Assembly (NCBI GenBank): GCA_023390775.1
Contig: JAEWCF010000005.1
Coordinates: 1-5,948, forward strand
Direction: 5' to 3'
Source of the DNA: Bacteroidota bacterium
GTDB taxonomy: Bacteria; Bacteroidota; Bacteroidia; Flavobacteriales; Flavobacteriaceae
Length of the DNA: 5,948 nucleotides
Position numbers and translations under genes: made by a program. Below are positions 1-5,381 of this stretch, piece by piece. The notes beneath the pieces are model-generated. The model did not search any database and was not told the origin of the DNA. It saw only the letters and a list, made by a program, of their open reading frames with translations. Each line of letters starts with the position of its first letter. Position 1 is the stretch's first letter.

Positions 1-676
1 GCCACTGCACCAGCCCGAGCCTGATCTTCATCGAAGAGCGCGACGAGGCGTTGATGCCCTGGTAATAGATGTTGTTCCACTCGATAAGCGTCGCGTAATC
101 CTTTGACTCGTGGTCGCCGGGCAGGTAATTCTTGAGGACTTTTCTAACGTGGAAATCATTCGAGATCTGGAACGACAGCGTCGCGTCATAAATCTCCTTG
201 TTGCGGACCTTGTCGATGTACTCGCGCGGGGTAAGGGTCTCCGCATACTGGTGATAGCTCGGGATGCGCCCACCGGCGATGATACTCTTGAGATTGAGCA
301 TCTCGCACAGGTGCTTGCGCGCCTCGTAAAGCCTCCGGCCGAGCCTGAGGCCGCGGTATTCCGGATGGACAAAGATCTCGATTCCGTACAGCGTGTCGCC
401 CTGCGGATTGTGGGTCGAGAAAGTATAGTCGCCCGTGATGAGCGTGTAGGTGTGCCGGTCGCCGAATTCGTCATAGTCCACGATGATCGACAGCGCGCAG
501 GCTACGACCTTTCCGTCCACCTCGATGCAAAGCTGGCCGTCGGGGAATATCGAAAGCAACTTGTTGATGCTGCTCCGGCTCCAGACCTGGCCACCCAACG
601 TGTCGTAGGCCTCGCGCATGGAATCGCGGAGGTCGTAATAATCGTCGGCGGTAAGGGTGCGGTTGACGATGTTCAT
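1..676 (-). CDS. GNAT acetyltransferase domain, N-terminal part of a probable GNAT/carbon-nitrogen hydrolase fusion (partial)
   Basis: The reading frame starts at ATG 676-674 (MNIVNRTLTADDYYDLRDSM) and stays open for 225 codons to the left edge, so the C-terminal part is missing. Residues 1 to about 180 read as a GNAT domain: a substrate-side N-terminal part (VDGKVVACALSII near 53-65), then the acetyl-CoA binding motif A (VHPEYRGLRLGRRLY near 103-117), whose R-G-L-R-L-G-R fits the Q/RxxGxG/A loop. After a Ser/Arg-rich linker (about 209-216) the last residues, IRLGLVQW, resemble the first beta strand of nitrilase-superfamily domains. From family knowledge, Bacteroidota commonly encode a roughly 500-residue protein joining these two domains; that the missing part is such a hydrolase is inference. 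Acyl acceptor and amide substrate are unknown. No Shine-Dalgarno is visible before the ATG. The gene is divergent from the channel gene at 823. Confidence 0.85.
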   Translation of the reverse strand, partial: MNIVNRTLTADDYYDLRDSMREAYDTLGGQVWSRSSINKLLSIFPDGQLCIEVDGKVVACALSIIVDYDEFGDRHTYTLITGDYTFSTHNPQGDTLYGIEIFVHPEYRGLRLGRRLYEARKHLCEMLNLKSIIAGGRIPSYHQYAETLTPREYIDKVRNKEIYDATLSFQISNDFHVRKVLKNYLPGDHESKDYATLIEWNNIYYQGINASSRSSMKIRLGLVQW

Positions 677-697
677 GGTTTTTTGATATAAGATACA

Positions 698-809
698 AAT
701 AAATGTACCAATTGTTTAATGTATCAATATACCAATTTTCCTCCTAAGATTGTCAGTAGGTAATTGGTACATTTACACATTTGCACATTTACACATTGAC
801 AAATTCACC
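698..809. repeat. Palindromic array of degenerate octamers in the divergent spacer
   Basis: Two runs of 8-bp units point outwards from a 24-nt centre (738-761). The right run, 762-809 on plus, is six units in exact register, opening AATTGGTA, CATTTACA. The left run, 737-698 on minus, is five units opening AATTGGTA, TATTGATA. The arms next to the centre form an inverted repeat (AATTGGTA/TACCAATT), extended into the centre by CCTcCT/AGtAGG. It fills most of the 146-nt spacer between the GNAT and channel genes. A second copy with the same design lies at 5277-5381. Function unknown; it could be a transcribed hairpin or a protein-binding site. Confidence 0.75.
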
Positions 810-822
810 ATCTACATAGGCT

Positions 823-1587
823 ATGAATAACAAGATATCGTCTGAAAGGCTAAAATTGATTCGCTCGGTTGAAAAAGTGCTGGAAGGCCCAATGATTTTC
901 CTGGGGTTTGTTTGGCTGGTTTTGCTGGTGGTGGAACTTATTTGGGGGCTGACGCCGATATTGGATTATTTGAGCCTGACAATCTGGGCCGTGTTCATCA
1001 TCGATTTCGCGATAAAGTTTGTGCTGGCACCAAGCAAGACGGAGTACATTAAAAAGAATGTACTGACCGCAGTGTCATTGCTGATTCCGGCGCTTCGGGT
1101 GTTTAGGGTGCTCCGGTTCCTTCGGGTGTTGCGTGGACTGCGCGGGGTAAGGCTCGTGCGGATCGTGTCATCGGTTAACCGAAGCCTCAAGAGCTTGGGC
1201 AAGACGATGAAGAGGCGTGCCTTTGGCTATGTGATGATGCTCACGGTGATCGTGACCTTTGCCGGTGCGGCGGGAATGTACGCACTGGAGAACCCGAACC
1301 CGGGATTTACGAGTTACGGACTGGCCCTTTGGTGGACTGCCATGCGCGTCATTACCGCAGGAAACGAGTTCAATCCCCTGACGCCCGAAGGCCGCGGGCT
1401 GGCGTTCCTGATAGCGGTTTTCGGGTACAGTATCTTTGGCTACGTGACCGCCACCTTTGCGACGTTTTTCATTGGCCGGGACGCCGAAGAACAAAATGCG
1501 CCGGTTGCCGGTTCCAAACAACTTGACGAATTGAAGGCCGAGGTCCGGGCCTTGCGGGCGTTGATTGAGGAGAAGCTGAATAAATAG
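823..1587 (+). CDS. Voltage-gated-type ion channel (ion transport protein family) with atypical selectivity filter
   Basis: A 254-residue inner-membrane protein with the layout of a single-subunit, tetrameric voltage-gated cation channel. Approximate segments: S1 24-42, S2 50-68 (with D61 before IKF), S3 80-90, S4 91-115, S5 134-155, pore helix 166-178, S6 192-217, and a C-terminal coiled coil about 232-252 (LDELKAEVRALRALIEEKL) that may help assembly. S4 has arginine at every third position: 92, 95, 98, 101, 104, 107, 110 and 113. The pore loop starts ALWWTAM as in K+ channels, but where TVGYGD is expected it reads TAGNEFNPLTPEGR (178-191), so ion selectivity cannot be assigned. I recall bacterial relatives with a GSEY-type filter, so this may be a real subfamily rather than a damaged channel. 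ATG 823 is preceded only by a weak TAGG. The gene stands alone, divergent from the GNAT gene; RNA element copy 1 begins 28 nt past its stop. Confidence 0.87.
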   Translation: MNNKISSERLKLIRSVEKVLEGPMIFLGFVWLVLLVVELIWGLTPILDYLSLTIWAVFIIDFAIKFVLAPSKTEYIKKNVLTAVSLLIPALRVFRVLRFLRVLRGLRGVRLVRIVSSVNRSLKSLGKTMKRRAFGYVMMLTVIVTFAGAAGMYALENPNPGFTSYGLALWWTAMRVITAGNEFNPLTPEGRGLAFLIAVFGYSIFGYVTATFATFFIGRDAEEQNAPVAGSKQLDELKAEVRALRALIEEKLNK

Positions 1588-1614
1588 GATGGAGCCCTTT
1601 CTTTCCCCCAATGC

Positions 1615-1733
1615 CCGCGTGAGGGATGGAAGCGGCATCCTTTTGCGAGGCCACGAGCAAAAAATACAGCGGACAGCCCGACGGCGACCTCGCTACATCT
1701 GGTAATACCCGATATTCACCGCCGGCACGCCCA
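1615..1733 (+). ncRNA. Structured RNA element, copy 1 (Flavo-1-like candidate)
   Basis: About 120 nt repeated in reverse orientation at 5382-5505. Three blocks are identical between copies: 1615-1644, 1664-1691 and 1718-1733. Stems visible in this copy: closing GCGTG (1617-1621) with CACGC (1726-1730); GGATG (1624-1628) with CATCC (1636-1640); TTTTGC (1641-1646) with GCAAAA (1657-1662); CGGCG (1682-1686) with CGCCG (1720-1724). The third hairpin differs in sequence but still pairs in the other copy, which supports selection for RNA structure. The blocks resemble what I recall of Flavo-1, a dispersed noncoding RNA class of flavobacteria; that name is from memory and unverified. It begins 28 nt downstream of the channel gene on the same strand, so it may be a 3' UTR or a separate transcript. 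No promoter was recognised. Confidence 0.7.
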
Positions 1734-1752
1734 AATGAGATAGTGGTTGGAT

Positions 1753-1780
1753 ACCCAATACTCATAACCCATTGCCCAAC
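1753..1780 (+). repeat. Half array of degenerate heptamers
   Basis: Four consecutive 7-bp units, including ACTCATA (1760-1766) and ACCCATT (1767-1773). They match the units of the palindromic arrays at 2267-2331 and 2658-2720. The mirror half is absent or degenerated to TTGG at 1747-1750. It lies between RNA element copy 1 and the operon terminator. Confidence 0.5.
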
Positions 1781-1782
1781 AC

Positions 1783-1809
1783 AAAAAAAGCCCGCTTTCG
1801 CAGGCTTTT
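1783..1809 (-). terminator. Rho-independent terminator of the thrS-infC-rpmI-rplT operon
   Basis: Read on minus, AAAA is followed by GCCTGC, a GAAA tetraloop, GCGGGC and seven T residues. All six stem positions pair (one U-G) and the flanking A and T runs extend the stem. It begins 27 nt past the rplT stop codon. Read on plus it has a C-A mismatch in the stem and only four T residues, so it probably serves mainly the minus strand, with weaker action on transcripts from the channel/RNA side. Confidence 0.88.
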
Positions 1810-1836
1810 CAAGTAAGTAGTAAGGTTACAAAAACG

Positions 1837-2181
1837 TTATTTTACTTTGTTCAGGATGGCTTTGAAAGCCTCGGGGTGGTTCATGGCCAAATCGGCGAGT
1901 ACCTTGCGGTTCAATTCGATTCCGGCGCCTTTCACTTTCCCCATGAACTGCGAATACGACATTCCTTCCAGGCGGGCTCCGGCGTTGATACGCTGGATCC
2001 ACAGTGCGCGGAAGTTCCTCTTGTTTTGCTTGCGGTCGCGGTAGGCGTAAAGCATGGCTTTTTCCACCGCGTTCTTGGCAACTGTCCAAACGTTTTTGCG
2101 ACGACCAAAGAAACCTTTGGCCTGCTTCATAATCTTTTTTCTGCGTGCCCTTTTGGCAACTGAATTTACTGATCTAGGCAT
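1837..2181 (-). CDS. rplT: 50S ribosomal protein L20
   Basis: 114 residues, the usual bacterial length. It starts MPRSVNSVAKRARRKKIMKQ, the strongly basic N-terminal extension that threads into 23S rRNA, followed by the conserved GFFGRRKNVWTVAKNAVEKA and YRDRKQNKRNFRALWIQRIN and a globular C-terminal domain ending in AILNKVK. L20 is an early assembly protein of the large subunit, and in several bacteria it represses its own operon by binding mRNA that mimics its rRNA site. It is the last gene of the operon, 149 nt after rpmI, and is followed by a strong terminator. There is no Shine-Dalgarno before ATG 2181 (AAATTATG context), as usual in Bacteroidota. Confidence 0.98.
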   Translation of the reverse strand: MPRSVNSVAKRARRKKIMKQAKGFFGRRKNVWTVAKNAVEKAMLYAYRDRKQNKRNFRALWIQRINAGARLEGMSYSQFMGKVKGAGIELNRKVLADLAMNHPEAFKAILNKVK

Positions 2182-2195
2182 AATTTAAATGTGTT

Positions 2196-2235
2196 TTGTA
2201 CAAGGCGCCCGTTTGGGACTTAAAGCACTGGTACA
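2196..2235 (-). promoter_or_regulatory. Possible stem-loop in the rplT leader
   Basis: On minus, TGTAC (2235-2231) can pair with GTACA (2201-2197). Inside this GTGC (2228-2225) can pair with GCGC (2208-2205) using one G-U, and CCC/GGG lies around an AAAC loop (these two inner options share one base). It ends 15 nt before the rplT start codon. L20 feedback sites sit in comparable places in other bacteria, so an autoregulatory role is conceivable, but the pairing is short and unsupported by comparison. Confidence 0.25.
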
Positions 2236-2266
2236 GGGTTATTAATTGTTTAACCGAGGAGCGGCA

Positions 2267-2331
2267 GGTTTTGAGTTTTGGGTTCTGGGTTTTGGGACCC
2301 ATAACTCATGACTCATAACTCACAACTGTCT
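2267..2331. repeat. Palindromic array of degenerate heptamers between rpmI and rplT
   Basis: 7-bp units run outwards from a shared centre at 2297. The right side on plus is ACCCATA, ACTCATG, then two more units (2297-2324), ending in ACTGTCT (2325-2331). The left side on minus is TCCCAAA, ACCCAGA, then two more units and a final ACC (2297-2267). In RNA the two sides can fold into a long imperfect hairpin, with 19 of 25 positions complementary plus G-U pairs. On the coding (minus) strand the array starts directly at the rpmI stop codon. Confidence 0.75.
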
Positions 2332-2528
2332 TAGATAATCCTCAACTGCTCCTTCACGCTCTTCATGTCACTCTGGTGAACAAGGGCCGAATGCGTAAGC
2401 GCGAGCTTGCGTTTCTTTGACTTCTTGGTCAGGATGTGGCTTTTGAAGGCGTGCTTCCTTTTAATCTTACCAGAGCCCGTCACTTTAAAGCGTTTCTTGG
2501 CGCTGGATTTGGTTTTCATTTTAGGCAT
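2331..2528 (-). CDS. rpmI: 50S ribosomal protein L35
   Basis: 65 residues, typical for L35, a small basic large-subunit protein. It starts MPKMKTKSSAKKRFKVTGSG, the family signature, followed by KIKRKHAFKSHILTKKSKKRKL, and ends VKEQLRII. Over a third of the residues are Lys or Arg, consistent with rRNA binding. It sits third in the operon, between infC (192-nt spacer) and rplT (149-nt spacer), as in most bacteria. ATG 2528 is preceded by AGGAAAA, the only reasonable Shine-Dalgarno-like sequence among the operon genes here. Confidence 0.98.
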   Translation of the reverse strand: MPKMKTKSSAKKRFKVTGSGKIKRKHAFKSHILTKKSKKRKLALTHSALVHQSDMKSVKEQLRII

Positions 2529-2571
2529 TTTTCCTAAGAATTTATTTATTACTACTTACTTTCAATTCGAT

Positions 2572-2646
2572 GTAATTTGAAGGGCGTTTCGCTAAAGCGA
2601 AAATACCTGAAGCCCACCGGGCTTCCTCCTTTTAATTTCAAATTAC
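2572..2646 (-). other. Three-stem structured element in the infC-rpmI spacer
   Basis: A perfect 10-bp closing stem (GTAATTTGAA 2572-2581 with TTCAAATTAC 2637-2646) encloses two perfect hairpins: TTTCGC/GCGAAA (2587-2592/2597-2602, 4-nt loop) and GAAGCCC/GGGCTTC (2609-2615/2619-2625, 3-nt loop). Together they make a three-way junction or cruciform. TACTTACTT flanks it on both sides (2553-2561 and 2643-2651, the latter overlapping the closing stem by 4 nt). It is transcribed between infC and rpmI. It could be a dispersed palindromic repeat, an RNA processing or attenuation site, or a ribosomal-protein leader; the sequence alone does not decide. Confidence 0.7.
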
Positions 2647-2657
2647 TTACTTATTTT

Positions 2658-2720
2658 GGTTTTGCGTTTTGGGTTATGGGTATTGGGATGTTCCCACTAC
2701 TCATAACTCATAACTCATAA
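2658..2720. repeat. Palindromic array of degenerate heptamers between infC and rpmI
   Basis: The right side on plus is TCCCACT (2692-2698) followed by three exact ACTCATA units (2699-2719). The left side on minus is TCCCAAT, ACCCATA, two further units and a final ACC (2688-2658). The centre is only TGT (2689-2691), so the whole can form a hairpin. Unit number and order on the left side match the array at 2267-2297. On the coding strand the array begins immediately after the infC TAG stop. Confidence 0.8.
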
Positions 2721-3278
2721 CTATTTCTTCTTCTTCGGCGCAATGAACATGATCATCCGCTTTCCTTCCAGTACGGGCAGTGCTTCCACTTTTCCGTGTT
2801 CCTCGAGGTCCTGGGCGAGGCGCAGGAGCAGGATCTGGCCCTGTTCCTTATAGATGATCGAGCGGCCTTTGAAAAAAACGAAGGCTTTCAGTTTCGAACC
2901 TTCCTTGAGGAATTTCTCGGCGTTCTTCTTCTTGAATTCATAGTCATGCTCGTCGGTCTGCGGCCCAAAGCGAATTTCCTTAATGGTAACCTGCGTCGAC
3001 TTTGCCTTGAGTACCTTTTCGCGCTTCTTTTGCTCGTACACGAACTTCTTGTAGTCCATGATCTTGCATACCGGCGGATCGGCGTTCGGGGAGATTTCCA
3101 CAAGGTCGAGTTCCTGCTGGTCGGCCATTTTCATGGCTTCGACGGTCTTGTAAACGCCCGGCTCCACATTTTCACCCACGAGGCGCACCTCAGGAGTGTT
3201 GCGGATGTGCTGGTTGATGCGGTGGGCGTCCTTTTTTTCTACCCGAGGCTGGTAACCTCTGTTATTTCTGATTGCTAT
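2721..3278 (-). CDS. infC: Translation initiation factor IF-3, probable AUA start
   Basis: IF3 binds the 30S subunit, prevents premature 50S joining and checks the start codon. The frame reads 185 residues from ATA 3278-3276. The N-domain includes RINQHIRNTPEVRLVGENV; the linker signature KIMDYKKFVYEQKK (about 72-85) fits the IF3 pattern and follows DLVEISPNADPPVC; the C-domain runs from VTIKEIRFGPQTDEHDY to the usual basic tail APKKKK. The first canonical start, GTG 3188, would remove the conserved RNRGYQPRV and RINxxIR region, so it is rejected. Between the in-frame stop TAA (3293-3291) and that GTG there is no ATG, GTG or TTG. ATA followed by AIRNNRGYQPRV is the best fit to my recollection of flavobacterial IF3; ATC 3272-3270 is the alternative. 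It lies 25 nt after thrS. Rare starts on infC are known from E. coli (AUU), where they let IF3 limit its own synthesis. Confidence 0.93.
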   Translation of the reverse strand: MAIRNNRGYQPRVEKKDAHRINQHIRNTPEVRLVGENVEPGVYKTVEAMKMADQQELDLVEISPNADPPVCKIMDYKKFVYEQKKREKVLKAKSTQVTIKEIRFGPQTDEHDYEFKKKNAEKFLKEGSKLKAFVFFKGRSIIYKEQGQILLLRLAQDLEEHGKVEALPVLEGKRMIMFIAPKKKK

Positions 3279-3303
3279 GACTAAAAATGTTTAAGTTAAA
3301 CTA

Positions 3304-5250
3304 TTATATATTGAATGTCTTGAGCGTCTTGCCGATCTCTTCATTGACCATGGTTGCGAAATCATCGATGGACATCGTCGCATTGCCGCGTCCTTCCTGG
3401 CCGTGGCGGCGCACCGATACCGTTCCGTTACGCTCCTCTTCCTCGCCCACGATGAGCATGAAGGGAAACTTCTTGGTTTCGGCTTCCCTGATTTTTCGCC
3501 CGATGGTCTCGTTGCGATTGTCAATTAGGGCGCGAATTTCGCGATTTTCCAGCAATTCCAAAACTTTTTTCGCATAATTTTCATACTTCTCGCTCAAAGA
3601 CAGGATGATAGCCTGCTCGGGCATGAGCCATAGCGGGAAGTTTCCGCCGGTATGTTCCAGCAGGATAGCGATGAAGCGTTCCATCGATCCAAACGGCGCC
3701 CTGTGGATCATCACCGGGGTGTGCAGCTTGTCGTCGGCACCTTTATAGGTAAGCCCGAACCGCTCCGGCAGGTTATAATCTACCTGGATGGTTCCGAGTT
3801 GCCACTGGCGGCCCAGCGCGTCCTTGACCATGAAGTCCAGTTTGGGGCCGTAAAATGCGGCCTCGCCATATTCGACGACGGTATTCAGGCCTTTGTCGCG
3901 CGCGGCGTTGATGATGGCATTCTCGGCTTTTTCCCAATTTTCGTCCGATCCGATGTATTTGTCGCGGTTTTCCGGGTCCCTAAGCGAGATCTGCGCCGTA
4001 AAATTCTCGAACCCGAGCGAACTGAAGACGTACATCACCAAATCGATCACCACCTTGAATTCGGTGTCGAGCTGGTCCGGCGTACAAAAGATATGCGCAT
4101 CATCCTGTGTGAATCCTCGGACCCGCGTCAAACCGTGCAATTCACCCGATTGCTCGTAACGGTAAACCGTCCCGAATTCGGCGTAGCGCTTCGGCAGGTC
4201 GCGGTAGGACCAGGTGCGGGCGTTGTAGATCTCGCAGTGGTGCGGGCAGTTCATCGGCTTGAGCAAAAATTCCTCGCCTTCGGCCGGCGTATGGATCGGC
4301 TGGAAACTGTCGGCGCCGTACTTCGCATAATGGCCGGACGTCACATAGAGTTCCTTTTGCCCGATGTGTGGCGAAGCAACAAGTTCGTAACCGGCTTTCT
4401 TTTGTGCTTTCTTCAAAAAGTTCTCGAGCCTCTCCCGTAGCGCGGCGCCTTTCGGCAACCAGAGCGGAAGCCCTTGTCCGACACGCTGTGAAAAAGTGAA
4501 CAGGTCCAGTTCCTTGCCCAGTTTGCGGTGGTCGCGGCGCTTGGCTTCCTCGAGCAGTTCGAGGTATTCGGTGAGGTCCTTTTGTTTTGGGAATGAGATT
4601 CCGTAGACGCGGGTGAGCTGCTTGTTCTTCTCGTCGCCGCGCCAGTAGGCCCCGGCCGCACTCATGATCTTCATCGCCTTGATAATGCCGGTGTTGGGGA
4701 TATGCCCGCCGCGGCAGAGATCGGTAAAGGTCGAATGGTCGCAAAAGGTGATCGTGCCGTCCTCGAGGTTTTCGATCAGCTCGGTCTTGTAAGGATTGTC
4801 CTTATATAGTGCGAGTGCCTCGGCCTTGCTCGCCGAACGCATCTTAAAATCGTGCTTCTCCCTGGCGATCTCCAGCACGCGGTCCTCAATCTTCTTGAAA
4901 TCGGCTTCGTGGAATTTGTGGTCTCCAAAATCGACGTCGTAATAAAAGCCGTTCTCGATGGCCGGGCCAATGGTCAGGTGGATGCCGGGATAGAGTTCCT
5001 GCAGGGCCTGTGCCATGACGTGCGAGCTGGAGTGCCAAAAAGCCTTTTTTCCCTCTTTGTCATTCCAGGTGTGCAGGATGAGCGATCCGTCGCGGGTAAT
5101 CGGCGTGGTCGTTTCAATGGCGGTGCCGGCAAAAGTGGCCGAAATCACGTTTCGGGCCAATCCTTCGCTAATGCTCTGTGCAACCTCCATGGGTGTCACT
5201 CCGTCCTGAAATTCCCTGACCGAACCGTCCGGGAGCGTAATCTTGATCAT
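3304..5250 (-). CDS. thrS: Threonine--tRNA ligase
   Basis: Cytoplasmic class II synthetase charging tRNA-Thr; 648 residues from ATG 5250, close to the E. coli length. Order: TGS domain (1-62, MIKITLPDGSVREF); editing domain with HSSSH (H73, H77) and CRGGH (C179, H183), the site that clears Ser-tRNA-Thr; catalytic core with zinc ligands C335 (in NCPHHC), H386 (TQDDAHIF) and H516 (MIHRA); motif 2 around 359-374 (YAEFGTVYRYEQSGE); motif 3 around 522-533 (GSMERFIAILLE); and the anticodon-binding domain from about 548. No key residue is missing. A frame extension to TTG 5271 is rejected because that codon overlaps the promoter -7 box, giving a transcript too short to include it. It heads the operon thrS-infC-rpmI-rplT. 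No T-box leader or threonine attenuator was found. Confidence 0.98.
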   Translation of the reverse strand: MIKITLPDGSVREFQDGVTPMEVAQSISEGLARNVISATFAGTAIETTTPITRDGSLILHTWNDKEGKKAFWHSSSHVMAQALQELYPGIHLTIGPAIENGFYYDVDFGDHKFHEADFKKIEDRVLEIAREKHDFKMRSASKAEALALYKDNPYKTELIENLEDGTITFCDHSTFTDLCRGGHIPNTGIIKAMKIMSAAGAYWRGDEKNKQLTRVYGISFPKQKDLTEYLELLEEAKRRDHRKLGKELDLFTFSQRVGQGLPLWLPKGAALRERLENFLKKAQKKAGYELVASPHIGQKELYVTSGHYAKYGADSFQPIHTPAEGEEFLLKPMNCPHHCEIYNARTWSYRDLPKRYAEFGTVYRYEQSGELHGLTRVRGFTQDDAHIFCTPDQLDTEFKVVIDLVMYVFSSLGFENFTAQISLRDPENRDKYIGSDENWEKAENAIINAARDKGLNTVVEYGEAAFYGPKLDFMVKDALGRQWQLGTIQVDYNLPERFGLTYKGADDKLHTPVMIHRAPFGSMERFIAILLEHTGGNFPLWLMPEQAIILSLSEKYENYAKKVLELLENREIRALIDNRNETIGRKIREAETKKFPFMLIVGEEEERNGTVSVRRHGQEGRGNATMSIDDFATMVNEEIGKTLKTFNI

Positions 5251-5268
5251 ATTATGTGTTTGAAAGCG

Positions 5269-5276
5269 CAAATATA
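5269..5276 (-). promoter_or_regulatory. thrS promoter, Bacteroidota -7 element
   Basis: On minus the sequence reads TATATTTG, an exact TAnnTTTG match, 18 nt before ATG 5250. This implies a leader of about a dozen nucleotides. No clear TTG lies at the expected -33 distance; that stretch is octamer-array sequence. The element also decides the thrS start codon, because the alternative TTG start lies within it. Confidence 0.7.
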
Positions 5277-5381
5277 GTTTAATGTGAAAATTAATTAATG
5301 TGTAAATATACCAATTCGATCCCCAATGATCAGGTTTACTTCAATTGGTATATTGGTACATTGACAATTGGTACATTGATC
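5277..5381. repeat. Second palindromic array of degenerate octamers, upstream of thrS
   Basis: Right run on plus, 5343-5381: AATTGGTA, TATTGGTA, then three more units, one of them a base short. Left run on minus, 5316-5277: AATTGGTA, TATTTACA, then three more units ending with CATTAAAC, a unit also present at 714-721. The centre is 26 nt (5317-5342). The innermost arms form a perfect 11-nt inverted repeat (ATATACCAATT/AATTGGTATAT). The left run ends exactly at the thrS -7 box, and the right run ends at RNA element copy 2. Confidence 0.75.

Noticed and set aside
110..691. 193-codon open frame on plus opposite the GNAT gene
   Set aside because: The minus frame carries a clear GNAT domain with motif A; the plus frame is its antisense shadow in GC-rich codons.
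698..809. Octamer array as a CRISPR
   Set aside because: Units are 8 bp, degenerate, contiguous and mirrored; there are no unique spacers and no cas genes.
762..809. Promoter of the channel gene within the octamer array
   Set aside because: CACATTTG at 776-783 is one base off the -7 box, but no TTG lies at a suitable distance, and the match follows from the repeat unit.
3652..4440. 262-codon open frame on plus inside thrS
   Set aside because: Antisense shadow of a fully conserved ThrRS; no recognisable domain.
5251..5271. Seven-codon N-terminal extension of thrS from TTG 5271
   Set aside because: The TTG is part of the TATATTTG -7 element, so it would not be in the transcript; MIKITLPDG is the usual ThrRS start.
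5251..5380. T-box or threonine-attenuation leader for thrS
   Set aside because: The promoter lies 18 nt from the start codon, leaving no room for a leader; no T-box sequence or run of Thr codons was seen.
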